The position numbers and the translations under genes are program-made. Under the pieces are notes generated by a model that had not been told where the DNA came from, ran no database searches, and saw only the letters and a list, made by a program, of their open reading frames with translations. A DNA stretch of 64,000 nucleotides from Gnetum montanum. Taxonomy: Eukaryota; Streptophyta; Gnetopsida; Gnetales; Gnetaceae. Below are positions 1 to 12,253 of this stretch, in pieces (positions within the stretch are counted from its first letter, which is position 1; each line of letters begins with the position of its first letter). The stretch is taken from contig MNCI01035706.1 of the NCBI GenBank assembly GCA_015680685.1, positions 106,769 through 170,768 of the forward strand, read 5' to 3'.

Positions 1-535
1 ACAACTTGTGGGGCATTATAGTACACTTTCCAACTAATTTAAATAAAATCACCCTAGCTACTGCAAATCACCACAACTTGTAGTGGCTCACAATTAGAGG
101 AAATGATAAAATATTTAAATTTCCAATGGTAAAAGAAAGGCTACAAGCTATTTTGAGTTGCAGTGCCTTGTAGTGGTAAAAAGTATGTTCTATTTCTAAA
201 TTGTCTTGTGAGCTACTATGGATACAATCTCTCACATGCAAATTATGAGTTTTTGTAGGTTGCATCTGATTGCAATTTGATGAAATTCCTCTTCCATTCT
301 CATGTTCCAATTCTAACTTTTTAAATCTCATCTAAGTTGAAAGTTTACTTGGTAAAATTATTATTTGATATCTTTGATCATTCCTAAAACTTACAAGTCT
401 ACTTTGAGGTCCTAGTTGGGGGAAATGAGATGTTGAGAATTCACTCTATGTCTTCCAGTTACTAGGGCAACCTACTACACTTAATTGGAACTCATACTAG
501 GTCATAGTCTAGAGACTGTGGGTTACTATGACTCA
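1..535. other. AT-rich intergenic, no gene seen
   Basis: No reading frame with recognisable protein similarity and no clear repeat boundary were found. The stretch ends at the ACTCA that flanks the probable solo LTR. Confidence 0.5.
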
Positions 536-2005
536 TGTTGGAGATTAGCAGTGGAAGAATGTAACTAAATCACAAACCAAAATGCCTAAGATCTAGTCCC
601 AATGATAAGAAATTACTTAAAAATATGATGTTGTCATTGGACATTGCTTAAGATTACCAGAATCAAGATCCTTCTTCTAGCTATTGATCTCTATCATTGG
701 AGCAATATTTGGATGAGGAGCTCTCTAGATTTTCCTACAAACATATCAATTAGCATTTTTGGGGTAATTTGTAGTGAGATTAACAACAAGCATATCGATT
801 AGAATTGCTGCATCAACAACTAGCAACATGTTTGACACTTCAAATTTTTAGAATATGAATATATTGATTGGTATAGCTAGAATCTATGCCTAGTGATATG
901 ATCTACAACTCAAAAGCTTAAAACCAATCCAATTCAAGGGCAAACAACACCAAATATTCTTCAAAATTTAATCAAAGTATTGAGAGAAATTAAATACCAA
1001 AATAAAACTCCACAAATAGAAATGCAATGACATTTACTATGACAAGCAAGCTAAATTCATGATATGAGCCTTATCATAGCTTGTAAGAATGACATCCTTG
1101 AGAAAAAAACAATAAATCAAAAGATCTTAGATTTGAAATCCAAATAATTCAAACTATGAGAAAACACTAAATCAATCGATCCTTAATTCCAATTTGGCTT
1201 ACAACATCAAATGCTTCTAAAATTTTGTGAGGAGGAATGAAGATGATGAAAACCCCCAAAATTGCTCTTTAAAACCTTAACAAATTAACATGAAACATAG
1301 ATTCAAATATCAAAATAACAGATCCTCGAATACACAAAGCTTCTACAATAAGGAATGAATGAAATCCTTGTGAGAGTTACCAATTCAAATCATTAAACAC
1401 TTCTAATTAAGCTTCAAAAATAGAGATTCTTCAAACATAAACATGAGCTTTAATATATAATTAAAATGCTTGAAAAACTAAGAAATATCAATTAAAAATT
1501 AAGAGAAAAAATTGTGAGAATGAAAGAATTGTGATAAAATTGTGAAAAATTATGAGGGTTGGATGAGAGAATTATAAGGATCTTAATTCATTGTGAAATC
1601 TTCATGTTGTGAGAATGTGAGAAAGAAAAGAAAAAATGCACACAAAAACTTAAGCAACCACCAAAAAGCATTTTATTTTCTTTTCACTTTCAACTTGAAA
1701 CAAAGTGCTCTCATCAAGTTTACAATGAATCAAAGGGCTTCTTCTTGCATCTTTTGATAATGCCTCACTTTGATAAGGATTACATGTGAGATCATTGATC
1801 CATTACAAAATTGAAGTGTGCACGTGTATTTATAAGAATAAAACATAAACTTCAAACTTTGGAAATTAAAAACTAACTCCTAATGGCTTATCACTTTTGA
1901 AAGCAAAAAACATTACATGACTCCAAATTAAACATGACATGAAACATAAAATTAAAATCAAATTTGATGGTCCACATGAGGACACATCTCATACTATCTC
2001 CAACA
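536..2005. mobile_element. Probable solo LTR, 1470 bp
   Basis: The block starts TGTTGGAGAT and ends ATCTCCAACA, a perfect 10-bp terminal inverted repeat with the TG...CA ends of an LTR. It is flanked by ACTCA (531-535) and ACTTA (2006-2010), a 5-bp target duplication with one mismatch. There is no gag or pol inside and no partner LTR in the window, which fits a solo LTR left by recombination between the two LTRs of one element. A TATA-like TATTTATAAG lies near 1818-1827. The superfamily cannot be told from the LTR alone. Confidence 0.65.
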
Positions 2006-2329
2006 ACTTAGAGATTAATCATAGTTTTCTACAAGATAAAAAAATAAACATGAGAAGTATCAAAATGAAATGATAATTAATTCTAGTCTTAACATGCATC
2101 ATACATCTTATCATCTCAGTTATTGATCTATTGTTCCTTTCTACTATATCATTCTACTATGATGCCTATGGAACCATAAATTCTTATTTAATATCATTGT
2201 TGCTACAATAATTTTTGAACTCATGGTATGTATATTTTATCATCATCATGAAATCTTAAAAATTTTAATTTTGTATCTTTCTATGTTTTAATTCTTATTT
2301 TAAAATGGTTAAATTTTTCCAGTACTTAC

Positions 2330-3991
2330 GATTTGTGTGTTAGACCATAAAGCTAGGTCATTTAATTAAAATTACAAAATACCTTTCATTTATTATACCT
2401 TGTGATGAAAAGGAACCACAAACATCTAAATGAACTAATTCAACTACTATTGAAACTTTTATTTCATGGTGTCAAGTAAATGATAGATGGTGCATCTTTT
2501 CCATTTTACACAATTCATATTTTAACTTCTAATGACTATTAAACTTGGGAATTTCATGACAAAATTGATGCATTATTCTTAATGTTTTGACATTTACATG
2601 CTCAAGTCTTAAATTCCATTTTCTTACTAGATCTTAGTTAGTAATTACATACATTCTTTCAACATGATCATCCACAATTCAAGATATACCATTGCATAAG
2701 ACACCATAGAGTAAAGTATCACTGCCATGGTATATTATGCAATAAGAAGTGTCATGACTATTTTTATCAAACTAAATGCTTAAAAATTTATTTTTTATTT
2801 TTTATTTTTTGAAAAAGGTCGGGCAAATTTTAACTAACATCATGGAAAATTCTTTATTATAACTAACATCTTTTAATTTTAGGTTACAAATCATTAAAGA
2901 ATTTTACTTATTTTTATTAAATATCCATCACCAATTTTTATGTAATGTGGTTTTGACTGATTTTTCACATTTGATAGGTAATGACAAGTTACCAGTGAAA
3001 TGTCATAAGGTACCAAAGTCAATACATATGTAATCATCAAAAGTATCATCACTCATGGTGAGGGCATTGAACTCTATGTTAAAAGGTTAAACCTCCTCTT
3101 TTATAATGTTGGAAAAGCTAGACTTAGAATCAATTTGTTTATTATTCTTTTTACTAAGTTTCTTGGACCTAGTTTTGAGAAACCTATTGGACTATCTTTT
3201 TTTCATGAATTTGGCCTTTGGATTATTTGGATCTTCATAATAATGGTTTGTATCATGACTACCATTCTTTTACAAATTTAATAATTCCTTGTTGTCTTTT
3301 GTCTTTTCTGATTATTATTTTCCTTTACCACCATTACCTAAGAAATTGCTTCTACATTTGAGGTATATGCATTCATCTCGACTTCTTTCAAGACCTTTAC
3401 ACACAATTCTATTATGGTGTACATTCCTCTACCATTCTTTATAGTTTTTCTAAAGATATTATATGATGGTGGCAATGCACTTAACATACAAGATTTAATT
3501 ATTTCACCTACAACCTTAACATTGTATGCTTGATGTTCCACTTACAATGCAGAAACCTTCTATCTAAGTGTTGCAATAAGTTTTCCTTCTTTTAGTCTTA
3601 AGGAATTCAACTGATTTTCTAAAGATACTATTTGTGAATTATTTTTTATTTCAAATATTCCTTAAGCTTCGTCCACATCTTATATGTGGAATCTTATTTT
3701 TCAACTAATTACACAACTCTTTAGACGTGCTCAATGCAATCAACATTTACACAATCTTGTTGCTTTTACTAACATGGTAATTTCAACTAATGTTTCCTCC
3801 AAGTTGTTTCCTCAAAGTAGAAATCTTATTTGAAGCTTTCATATATTATAGTTTGATGCATTGTAAATTTTCCTTTTAAGTAATGGGATGTAGGTCCTTG
3901 CCTTCATCATGGCGATATAGAAATGTGATGCTAATTCTTTAGAGCCATTCTTGAACTTACAAAGATTACTCACCAACTGACTCTAATATCA
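2330..3991 (-). mobile_element. Degenerate Ty1/copia element, gag to integrase
   Basis: Read on the minus strand, the order is primer site (3979-3991), copia-type gag, protease, GAG-pre-integrase and start of integrase. The 3338-3541 frame (67 aa) matches the copia gag pattern around SALPPSYNIF and the ELCVKVLKEVE helix. Near 2950-3030 a decayed protease signature reads as an altered DSGAS...H.TGN. Around 2340-2600 the frame contains PKF, CELCK-like cysteines and ELVHLDVCGSFSSQG, typical of the GAG-pre-integrase to integrase junction. Many stops and frameshifts make it non-functional. Reverse transcriptase was not found, so the 3' half is lost or too decayed. Order and primer site make the copia assignment firm. 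Confidence 0.75.
3979..3991 (-). promoter_or_regulatory. Copia primer-binding site (tRNA-iMet type)
   Basis: On the minus strand this reads TGATATTAGAGTC, close to the standard plant copia primer site TGGTATCAGAGC. It lies just upstream of the copia gag remnant. A 5' LTR would begin at 3992 on the plus strand (TGTAAAG), but its far end was not found. Confidence 0.6.
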
Positions 3992-4960
3992 TGTAAAGTT
4001 TAGGATCTATGCTAGGCAGTCTTGTAGTTAGACAAGACAAAACAAGAAAGATACAAGACACACATCGTGCCCATAATGAGAAAGCCATTTAAGATACAAG
4101 AAGTGATGCATCCAATTACCAAACTATTGCAAATAAATTAAGGAGGTAATAATAGAGCTTAATTAATTTTTAATTAATATAAATAACTCAAATGTTTTAT
4201 CACAATACTACGATGGTGGTACTAAGAAAGCACAATGATAGTATAACCGTAAACTCACAGTGATAAATAAGAACAACAAGAAATATAAAAAGATAAAACA
4301 TAATACAAAGTTTAAATATCCTTAACAAAAATGGGACCTAATGTGGATAAAAGCAGTAAGCACCATCTAATCTAATTATAGCAATGAAAGTAAAAGGTTT
4401 AATATAGTAGCTTCATGGTAAGTTTGATTTCATCTGTTCATGAGTTAAATATGATATCATTGTTTGATATTTTTTGAGGGAATTTCTTAGAGTCAACAAA
4501 GGGATTTTAAGGTTTTTTTTTAAGAATTTACAATGAGGGGAATTAAGAAAAGTTAAGGCATAAAAAGAATGAACAAGAAATGTTCAAATGGGATAACTAG
4601 GGTGATTAGGGTAACTAGAGAAGCTTTCGTGCCTTACCATTGGGTAACTATAGTAGGGATAATAGGAGGTTTTGGGGTTACTCCTTTTAAGTTGTAAATT
4701 TACAATTACTAAAAAAAGTAGAAGAACTTGTAAACTAAACCACAACTCATAACTAATAATGGCAAGTGATTTTAAATAACAATAAAGCTAGAAAATAAAA
4801 ACCCATAGCATCTACATCACACCACCCAGTCACTCTTCTTTAGTTGCTTCTATAATGTCTAGATTACCAGTGAAATCAATTCATTTGTAGAAATTTAATT
4901 GAAATCAATTCATTTGTGAAATATTAGTTATGAAGAAAATTAAAGAAATAACTGAGACAA
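3992..4960. other. AT-rich, probably decayed copia LTR
   Basis: This lies where the 5' LTR of the minus-strand copia remnant should be. No second LTR copy is present to define its end. No coding similarity was seen. Confidence 0.3.
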
Positions 4961-4969
4961 ATTTGATTA

Positions 4970-5830
4970 CTACTTTAAATTCAAATATTATTTACCTTGC
5001 TCCACTAGCCCTACATGAATACAAGAAAATAGTAAATTTAAGAATGTAACTTTGTTTGCTTTCACATCTTGATGCATTTTGGAAACATATTTAAAATCAC
5101 TCTCTCCATCCCTATGTACACTATATCGTGCTCCATGTTACAACATTTTGGTAATTATTTTGAAAAGTAGTAATGCACTTTTCATTTGTCCACATTTTGA
5201 GTACATAGGTATAAGAGAATTTCTAAAAGAAACATCCAATTCATAATCTCTTCTCAATGCATACCATGGATTGATTTACCTTGTTGAAGAAATTCCATCA
5301 AAGAACAAGTAGAAGCAAGGCTTGCCATAGTAACATAGTCTAGTGAAAAATGTTTTAACTACATGCATTGAAACATAACTAAAGCCTCCAATGCAAGGTC
5401 ACTTTGGACATATCTAAAAATTATAACATTCCAAGAAACTAAAGTTTTATCAATCATTTTAGAGAATAAATTGAGTACCTTTTCTATTCTTTTATTTCAC
5501 ACATGTATCTAAGAGTGTTGTTGTTTCTAGTATTGAAATCATGTAAAAATTCACATTCCTTTGATCTTAAAGAATGGACATATTTTGCAAGGACATTCAA
5601 CATGGTGACATGATCTAGAAATACATTCATACTTATCATTTTATGAAAAAGATCTAGTGCCTTAACTGAGTGTCCATTTTCATCATTACCAAATCTCTCT
5701 TGCTAATAGTACACATAGACTTCAAGTCTCCAAATATAGCTTACATAACTACAAGAGAATTTTGCAAAAGGACATACGATAACATATTATTCTTAATTAC
5801 AATAAGGTAGGTAAATACGAAGCTAGTTGT
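4970..5830 (-). pseudogene. PPR protein (PLS-type) pseudogene
   Basis: In order on the minus strand several pentatricopeptide-repeat signatures are legible. These are an ALDLFHKM...DHVTMLNVLA unit (about 5570-5660), a VSWNVIIFRYVQS unit followed by ALEALVMFQCM and a TMASLASTCSLM/QQGKSIHGMH segment (about 5280-5445), a DVSFRNSLIPMYSKCGQM-like unit (about 5180-5250), and VTFLNLLFSCIHVGLVEQGK (about 4985-5045). This order is typical of land-plant PLS-class PPR proteins, which act in organelle RNA editing or processing. Stops and frameshifts interrupt every unit, and no start codon, transit peptide or C-terminal E/DYW domain is visible. It is a fragment, probably of a processed or transposed copy. 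Family assignment is firm; the target RNA cannot be guessed. Confidence 0.8.
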
Positions 5831-5879
5831 AGTCACCAAGTCTAACTGTTAGCCAACTTTTTGTATGCCTTCAAATAAT

Positions 5880-7000
5880 AAAAATGCTTCATGATAGTGA
5901 GGATCAAGAACTTAAATAGGGGGTTGAATAAGTTCACCAAAATGAAAATGATCAACCACAAAAACACATACAAATTTTTACGTGGTTCTCCAACTTGGGT
6001 ACATCCACACTCGAAGGGTAGAATCCTTGCACACCTCCAAACTTTGTTTCTCTAAAAAGTGGTTCGAAGGGAACCACACCTTATACAAGCACTGAGCTCC
6101 ACACCAGAGTGTTTCGTTGCTATAAAACTACTCAACCCTACAAGGTTCCAATAAGCTCAGTAGGTGGTTTAAAGGATCCCACAACCTTTACAAAATTGAG
6201 CTCTACTTTAGAGTGTTTTGACACTACACAAACACTCAATCTCGCAGGATCCCGACAAGCTTAATGAAGATGTCTTCCCACAAGAAGCACATCAACCCTG
6301 TAGGGCAACAAAGAAAGAGAAACAAAACAAGGAAAGAATGTAACTCAATTACAAGTCCTTGTACTTTGAAGCATAGTATAATCAATCAATACAATAGTAT
6401 AGATGATGTCACAATGAACTACACAAGTATAATAGATTAGACAATGAAAGCTTTGATGATGACAATTCACATTCACATGCATTCACTTGCACAATTGTCA
6501 AGAATTGATGTCTTCTTATAGCATCAAAGGTTCCAGAAATGCTTTGAAATGTGTGCAATGACTATCTAATGACTAGTGTAGATGTCTCCTTCGAGATTGA
6601 GACATCTTTTTGAATTTAGCCTCAAATCTGGGGAGACATCTCCTTTGCAAGTGGGACATCTTTGAAGAGACGTCTTTGGGGAAATGTCTTTTCTAGAAAT
6701 GAGATGTCTCTTATTTTTGGGAGATGTCTCCCTAAGACTTTCTTCTTCTTAGCCAAGATGTCTTCTGATCCTTGGAGATGTCTTCTCAACTTTTGAGCTC
6801 TAGTACATGAGGCTTTCTCTTGTTGAATTAGCTTTCTCTAAATCGTTATAGCATCTTCACATAGCTTGTAGTCTTCATTCTTGTTCATGCTCCCTTGAGT
6901 CCTTGACCAAGATGTTGAGTACTTATTCTTTCACAACCCACAACCAACATTCTTGTTCTCCATTTTTCTTAAGGTTTTGACATACCAAAAGGTCAACATA
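5880..7000. repeat. LTR-like block with AGATGTCT/AGACATCT array
   Basis: The start of the block (near 5916-5980, with a TTTTTACGTGGTT word) resembles the ends of plant copia-type LTRs. It contains repeated short segments on aggttcc/ggatccc themes at 6060-6260. From 6581 to 6790 about ten copies of AGATGTCT or its reverse complement AGACATCT occur in both orientations. No termini or target duplication could be fixed, so LTR status is an inference. Confidence 0.4.
6581..6790. repeat. Array of GAGATGTCTC/GAGACATCTC words
   Basis: About ten copies occur in 210 bp, at roughly 6581, 6599, 6633, 6653, 6667, 6681, 6701, 6721, 6756 and 6775. Forward (GATGTCT) and reverse-complement (AGACATC) versions are mixed, and spacing is irregular (about 14-35 bp). 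Confidence 0.7.
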
Positions 7001-7900
7001 TAGTACTTAGAAATTAAAGTATTTAAGGAATCCAAGCTTTTAAAAACTAGATGAACTTCCATATTTAAAATATATATTAATTAGAGGAGTGTTCAAAAAA
7101 AAATATTAGACTTGAAGGAACACTTCTTATTTACACAACTACATAGTTGATAAACAAGCCCTAACTACCCATAAGTTGATAGAATACTTAGAATACATAC
7201 AACATTAAGTATCATCTTAGTAATCTTTATTTATTAAAAAGCTTGGTGCACCTTCCTCAATCATGTCTTTCTTGTTAGCAGGGAAACCATGGTTAAATTC
7301 GAGCATATTGTAACATACTTTAAAATTAATGGTTTTACAATCCTATTTAAGACAATTGTACACCTACACATTTTAGACATGACTAATTGGCTAAGTTCAT
7401 TCCTGTTTTAGTTAAGTCCAATCAAATCATTATGATCTAGCCATTCCATCAATAATCCAAAAAATTAATCAATTAAGAAATTAAAAATCCATAAAGTTTC
7501 CTCATTATTCCAAAAAGTAATCAAAGTACCAACTTAGAAATCCATTAAAAATCTGCACGGAAGAGTGCAGCAATGTGCTCCAAGTCACGTAGGCTTTGAG
7601 AGATAACTTTGCGTTAAGCAATAGCGGCACCACCTTAAGAAAATCTCCATCGCTATGGCCTTTGCTTTGAACAATAACCAGTGGCGCCATGCAAAAATCT
7701 GGATGGCAAAAATTGAAATCACCTCATAGGAGATCGCAGGCAAAATAAACTGCTTTCTCGGCGAACTACCATATTGTATTTAAGACAATGGGTTTTTTCT
7801 CAAGAATGTTGTACATGTATAAGACAAGGCATATATCTATGAAGCTTACCAAAAATTGTAAAACAAGCCAAGGTGAAAGCCAAAAGCCAAAGTCAAAAGT
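7000..7900. other. Intergenic, no supported gene
   Basis: Only short chance reading frames without recognisable similarity are present. The right end leads into a block duplicated at 9.4 kb. Confidence 0.4.
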
Positions 7901-7914
7901 TTGTATTAAGCAAG

Positions 7915-8020
7915 AAATAATGCTTATTTCATTATTGCTGTTTTATCTTTTGCCATTAATGGGTCTGGATCACATCTTCTTTTTCAAAGGTCAAGGGATA
8001 ATAATGCCTATTTCACTATG
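7915..8020 (+). repeat. Block duplicated at 9409-9510
   Basis: The run around TATTTCATTATTGCTG...TCTTTTTCAAAGG matches 9409-9510 in the same orientation with scattered mismatches and a small indel. The second copy forms part of the leader upstream of the NLR start, so this is probably a relic of a duplicated NLR 5' region. Confidence 0.6.
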
Positions 8021-8029
8021 CATTAAAAG

Positions 8030-8260
8030 AATCTTATTGGCGGAAGCGAGGAATTGAGGATTTGTGATTCTGAACGTGTTTGGGTACATGTGCATTGAGA
8101 AAAAGTGGGGACCGATTCAAAGTGGAGGATGTGATAAAGAAAATTTAAATATGTTAGTTTTTTAAAAAAATTAAATCTCATATATCATAAAAAAACATTG
8201 TTGAATATAGAACAAGTACAAGGTAAATCCAAAATATTGTTAATGCTTAAAAATTGCATA
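8030..8260 (+). repeat. Block duplicated at 37980-38225
   Basis: About 230 bp around GGATTTGTGATTCT, AGAAAATTTAAATAT, ATCTCATATATCAT and TTAATGCTTAAAAATTGCAT recurs in the same orientation at 37980-38225, by eye at well over 80 percent identity. The two copies flank the NLR/UGT regions, pointing to a segmental duplication later split by the retroelements. Confidence 0.75.
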
Positions 8261-8917
8261 GAAATCTGCAATATCACCATTAAACTGAAGCAAAAAAATT
8301 TGCAAAGGTATGGAAGGCATCCAATCCATTTCCTTACACAAAAGCCATAATAATATGGCCAAACATATAATTTATGCAACAACCAAAATGACAGCAATAA
8401 AATGAAACCCTTTTTGTTACTTAATCCAATTTTTCCAAGAATAAAATTAAACATCAAGCTTCAACCAAATTTATAACAAATCATGTTTGCTAATACTTTT
8501 GTTTAACCATGACCTATGAGTAGCGCCGTGGTAGGGCCATGTTGAAGATGACCACATTATAAGAAGACATAGCTTAACTAAACTAAACTAGCCACAGCCC
8601 AGTAACTCACCTTACCTATCATGATGGAAAACCTTGCTGGAGAATGAGCACTAGTCATGAAGAAGGGGAAATAAGCTTGCATATGGCCATTGGCCATGTG
8701 CTGATGGGCTTCATTGGATCATAAGCAAACAGATTTTAAAAGAAAGTTGAACAACCGTGCATCCGTCCTCATATTCATGACTCAGGACCCATGACCATGA
8801 TCCTGTTTTCTTTTTTCTTTTTCAGCCCAGATGAAAAAAAGAGCAAAAACCAGCAATGACCAATAAACACGCCTGAATGTGGATCATGGCGGAACCTTTG
8901 ACGCTCCCAAAGGCCAA

Positions 8918-9095
8918 TCCATTCAAATGCAATGTTTAGCTCGCACGCCCCGTCCCAATCTTGATTTCCGTGTGTGGGTATGACCCACACTTGGAGCCCA
9001 AAGGCCAATTCAAATGCAATGTTTACCTCCCCGCCCCGTCCCAATCTGGATTTCCGTACCAATCTTGATTTCCGTATGACCCACACTTGGAGCCT
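8918..9095 (+). repeat. Imperfect tandem duplication upstream of NLR
   Basis: Two copies of a unit of roughly 80-100 bp carry AAAGGCCAATxxATTCAAATG, CGCCCCGTCCCAATCT, GATTTCCGT and ATGACCCACACTTGGAGCC, at about 8918-8999 and 9000-9095. No coding role is evident. Confidence 0.6.
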
Positions 9096-9189
9096 CTCGT
9101 GATGTCTGTGTGATTGTTTATTCATTCATACTCCCTTCTTTTCTGTGGTCTGTGTTACGCTGATGCCATGAATCTTGATTGCTTACTGG

Positions 9190-9420
9190 CCAGCGAAATG
9201 AAGTTTCTTATAAGATTCAGAGCAGAAGTTGGTAAGATTTTAATGCACAACGCAGAACAAGGCAAGGCAAGGCAAGGGGACCATTTCAATGTATATATAC
9301 AGATCCAGACAAAATTTACCCGCTGTGCATTTAATCCGCTTCTGTACGAGCTCCCAAATCCAACGCACACAGTTCATCAAAATTTATGTGGAGTCCTGAA
9401 TCTCAGCGCATAGCTATTTC
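9190..9420 (+). repeat. Block related to 40955-41170
   Basis: Shared landmarks in the same order are GTAAGATTTTAAT, the ATTTAC...GCTTCTGTACG stretch, CGAATCCA/CAAATCCA and the closing CTCxGCGCATAG. The second copy leads directly into the UDP-glycosyltransferase fragment; this one leads toward the NLR start. A short (GGCAA)n run lies near 9259-9277. Confidence 0.5.
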
Positions 9421-9772
9421 ATTATTGGTGCTTTATCTCTTACGATTAAAGCAAAATTAATGGCTCCGGATGGAATCTTCTTTTTCAAGGGCCGACGGAT
9501 AAGGGATTCCTTCCGATGAAGTTTTCTCTCTTGCAATTTAAAAGGAATAAACTTTTGAAGTACTGCTCTGCAAGTTATTCCGAACTTCCCAGCAATGCTT
9601 CCTTAATTGATGTTTTCTGTCTCTTCTTGGATTCTCAGTCGGTTTCTGGGTGTTTATATATTGGAACATTAAATTTCCATTTCTGCATATACGGGAGTTC
9701 TGGATCGTGCTCTTGCCTCTTTGCCTCTTTGATAAATATCATCTTCGCCTTTGTTCAAAGCTTTGTAACCTA

Positions 9773-10108
9773 ATGGGTAATGCAAGGTCTCTCTGTGATT
9801 GTTACCGATGCTGCAACAGTCACGATGTTGCAGCCCAGCAAACCCTAACTGATCCTGCCATGGCAGGGCCTCCTAGTTCTGCTTCTGAAGCAGGTGCAGA
9901 AGCCGGGCAAGCTTCTGCGTCAGAAGCAGGGGGGCCGCCTCCTACGTCCCCTGCTGTCATTGATACGAGTACAGAGCAAGCTTCAACTTCTGCATCTGCT
10001 GTTGCCGATGAAGCATCTCAAAACATCCTTGATATTTCAAAATATGGTGTGGACGGAGATTTAAGCGCCCTGATCAATTACACTGGAATTCTTCTCGATT
10101 ATGCCAAG
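9773..10108 (+). other. NLR exon 1: acylation signal and Ser/Ala-rich leader
   Basis: Encodes 112 residues starting MGNARSLCDCYRCC. Gly2 with Ser6 fits the N-myristoyltransferase pattern, and nearby cysteines could be palmitoylated, so plasma-membrane attachment is predicted. Residues about 25-85 are a low-complexity Ser/Ala/Glu/Pro stretch; the end (ALINYTGILLDYAK) is helical. The donor after 10108 is GTCTGT. An upstream in-frame ATG at 9650 gives a longer hydrophobic leader but is less likely. Confidence 0.65.
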
Positions 10109-10213
10109 GTCTGTTTACAATTTTACTTCTCCTGCTGTTTTACCATTGGCGATGCCTTTCATAATTGATTTGTTGAGGAGATTTTTGTTTTTCTTTCATT
10201 TAGATGAATGTAG

Positions 10214-10336
10214 GAATCACGGTCTTCTTTGAAGGATTCTAAATCTCATTGGAAAGAGTGGAAATTTGTGGATACAACAGATCTTGTAAAATTCAAGGAT
10301 ATGTTTTCTGAATCTGCCGATGCTGCCAGCAGTCTT
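10214..10336 (+). other. NLR exon 2
   Basis: Encodes 41 residues (ESRSSLKDSKSHWKEW... to DAASSL) in phase 0 between an AG acceptor at 10212-10213 and a perfect GTGAGT donor at 10337. It is charged and helical, with a gap-free join to exons 1 and 3. The preceding frame has a stop at 10211-10213, which fixes the acceptor. Confidence 0.6.
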
Positions 10337-11828
10337 GTGAGTATTTTCTCTTCTGTAAAGTTCAAATTTATCTAATATTGTTACTATATTCTAATAGCTA
10401 TTCCCTCTAAAAGCTTAGATACAACTCCTTACAGTTTCTTTGTTGGGGGCTTTGTCGGGTCAGTGCATTGGGTTTTATCGTTAGGGTCCATCTTATGATT
10501 TTGCTTTAATTCTTCTTTTTAATAATCCAAGAGAGATTAGCATAATAGATGCTTTGCAAGATAAGTTTTGAAGCACAATGATAGAATAGGTGAGAATTTA
10601 ATGCGTTGATGCACTTTTTTGTTTAATTTTTATATTAAAATAGAAAATTTTGTAATACTAGTAAATTTATAGTTTCTTGTAATTAATAATTAAGTATATT
10701 ATATATTTGTTATATATTTTTCCATGTTATTCTTACATAATGTTCTTGTTGATTACTAAGAAAGTTGTGAGAACCATAGAGTTGCATATGCATCCCAATT
10801 GTTAGTTATGATATGATTTTATGATATATACTTTCTTTTTAACACCTTTACACTATATAGTCAAGCTTTGTTTAAAAATAGGAGCTTACAAATTTACATA
10901 AAAGATATAAAATGATTGAATTTTAGACATTTAATTATTTTTTTAACAAACATTAAGAAAATTAGAAATCTTTTTCAAAGCCTTACTTCGATTAATCATT
11001 TTAACAATTATTAATAATATTTAAATGTTATTACTTAGTTTAATTATTTTTTCTTGTTTAAACATGTATTAATAATTTTGAAATATTTAATGATTTTTAA
11101 TGGTATTACTAAAATTAAATTTTTACTTATATTCATTAATACCCTTTTGGATCTATTAAACTACACTATTTTTAGAATTCCTCCTACTGAAAGTTTTATT
11201 TATCTATAATTCCTTGTTGCCTACTAACTTAAATTTTCTATAAGTCCTTCTATTAGCTTTGATTTTTTACAACGTTGTAAGTTTACTTACAAGATAATTG
11301 CTATGTAAGAAGTTGCTAGTTCAATTATGTTTAAAATATCCTCATTTTACTATTTTTTGCTAGTTTGAGACTTTTTTTTATTGATTTTTTTAGTTAATAA
11401 TATTTTCCTCAAACTACAAATCAATTGCAACTGATTTAAAAATAAAGAGCTTTTAAAACAATAAAGTTATAGATGGTACATTGATCATTTTCTTAAGATA
11501 ATCCTTCCTTTGAGTTTGGATTAGAGTTTGATCAGTTTGTTCAATGACTGGTACCTCTGCCAGTCAAATTACCTTTTAGGAATTTGGAATGAAATATTAA
11601 ATATTTAAAAATAAAATAGTCATGTTATGAAGCCATTTCACTTCAATTCTTAAATCAAAATTAGTAAAAACTTTAAATTTGGAATCAGAGATCTCATATT
11701 ATATATCGCATTTTTTTTCACGTATTTAGTAGAACCCACATAAAGTAACAACCCCTTTTCTATACCAAAATCAAAACCAATTAAAAAAAGAAGAAGATTT
11801 GAACAGCTAATAATTGAGTTAAGTGCAG
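10337..11828 (+). other. NLR intron 2, 1.49 kb, AT-rich
   Basis: Bounded by GTGAGT (10337) and GTGCAG (to 11828), both phase 0. It is very AT-rich and has no coding similarity. Confidence 0.6.
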
Positions 11829-12139
11829 ATATCCAATGAACAAAGTGCTACCGTGATGGATGTTGCAAAAACAGTGCTAAATGGGATTGGAAAGGCCCAT
11901 TGGGTTGCTGCCGGCTTGCTCGCTGTTGCTTTTGCTCTTGAAAGATTTGAAATGGTATTGGCAAACAATGCAGAATGTGTAGATGTGTTAGATGAGATGT
12001 ATCGATTGGCAGAATACCTTCAGATTGTAAAGCAAAGACGTAGGCTGAAACAACATATTTCAAGTTTAATGGGAGAGGCCCTCCAATTGGTGGTTCAACG
12101 AGCGGCTGTGTGCTTCTGCCAAGCCAAATCTTCCTGGTT
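11829..12139 (+). other. NLR exon 3: four-helix-like N-terminal domain
   Basis: Encodes about 104 residues. The core VAAGLLAVAFALERFEMV, then CVDVLDEMYRLAEYLQIVK, a basic turn and a second long helix, resembles the helical (MLKL/HeLo-like, non-TIR) N-terminal domains of some plant and fungal NLRs. A donor GTAAAA at 12140 (phase 2) avoids the TAA that follows in frame and joins cleanly to exon 4. The fold is inferred from residue pattern only. Confidence 0.6.
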
Positions 12140-12253
12140 GTAAAAGTGAGTGACATTATGTTTTTTTTTTTTTTCCAATTTTTTAATTCTTATTTTAGAT
12201 TGTGAAGAACCAGTTGGATGTTGTAGTGTCTTAACATTTTAAGGTTTTTGCAG

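Noticed and set aside
12142-12147. GTGAGT-containing donor at about 12146 for NLR intron 3
   Set aside because: It would include the in-frame TAA at 12141-12143. The GTAAAA donor at 12140 keeps the frame open.
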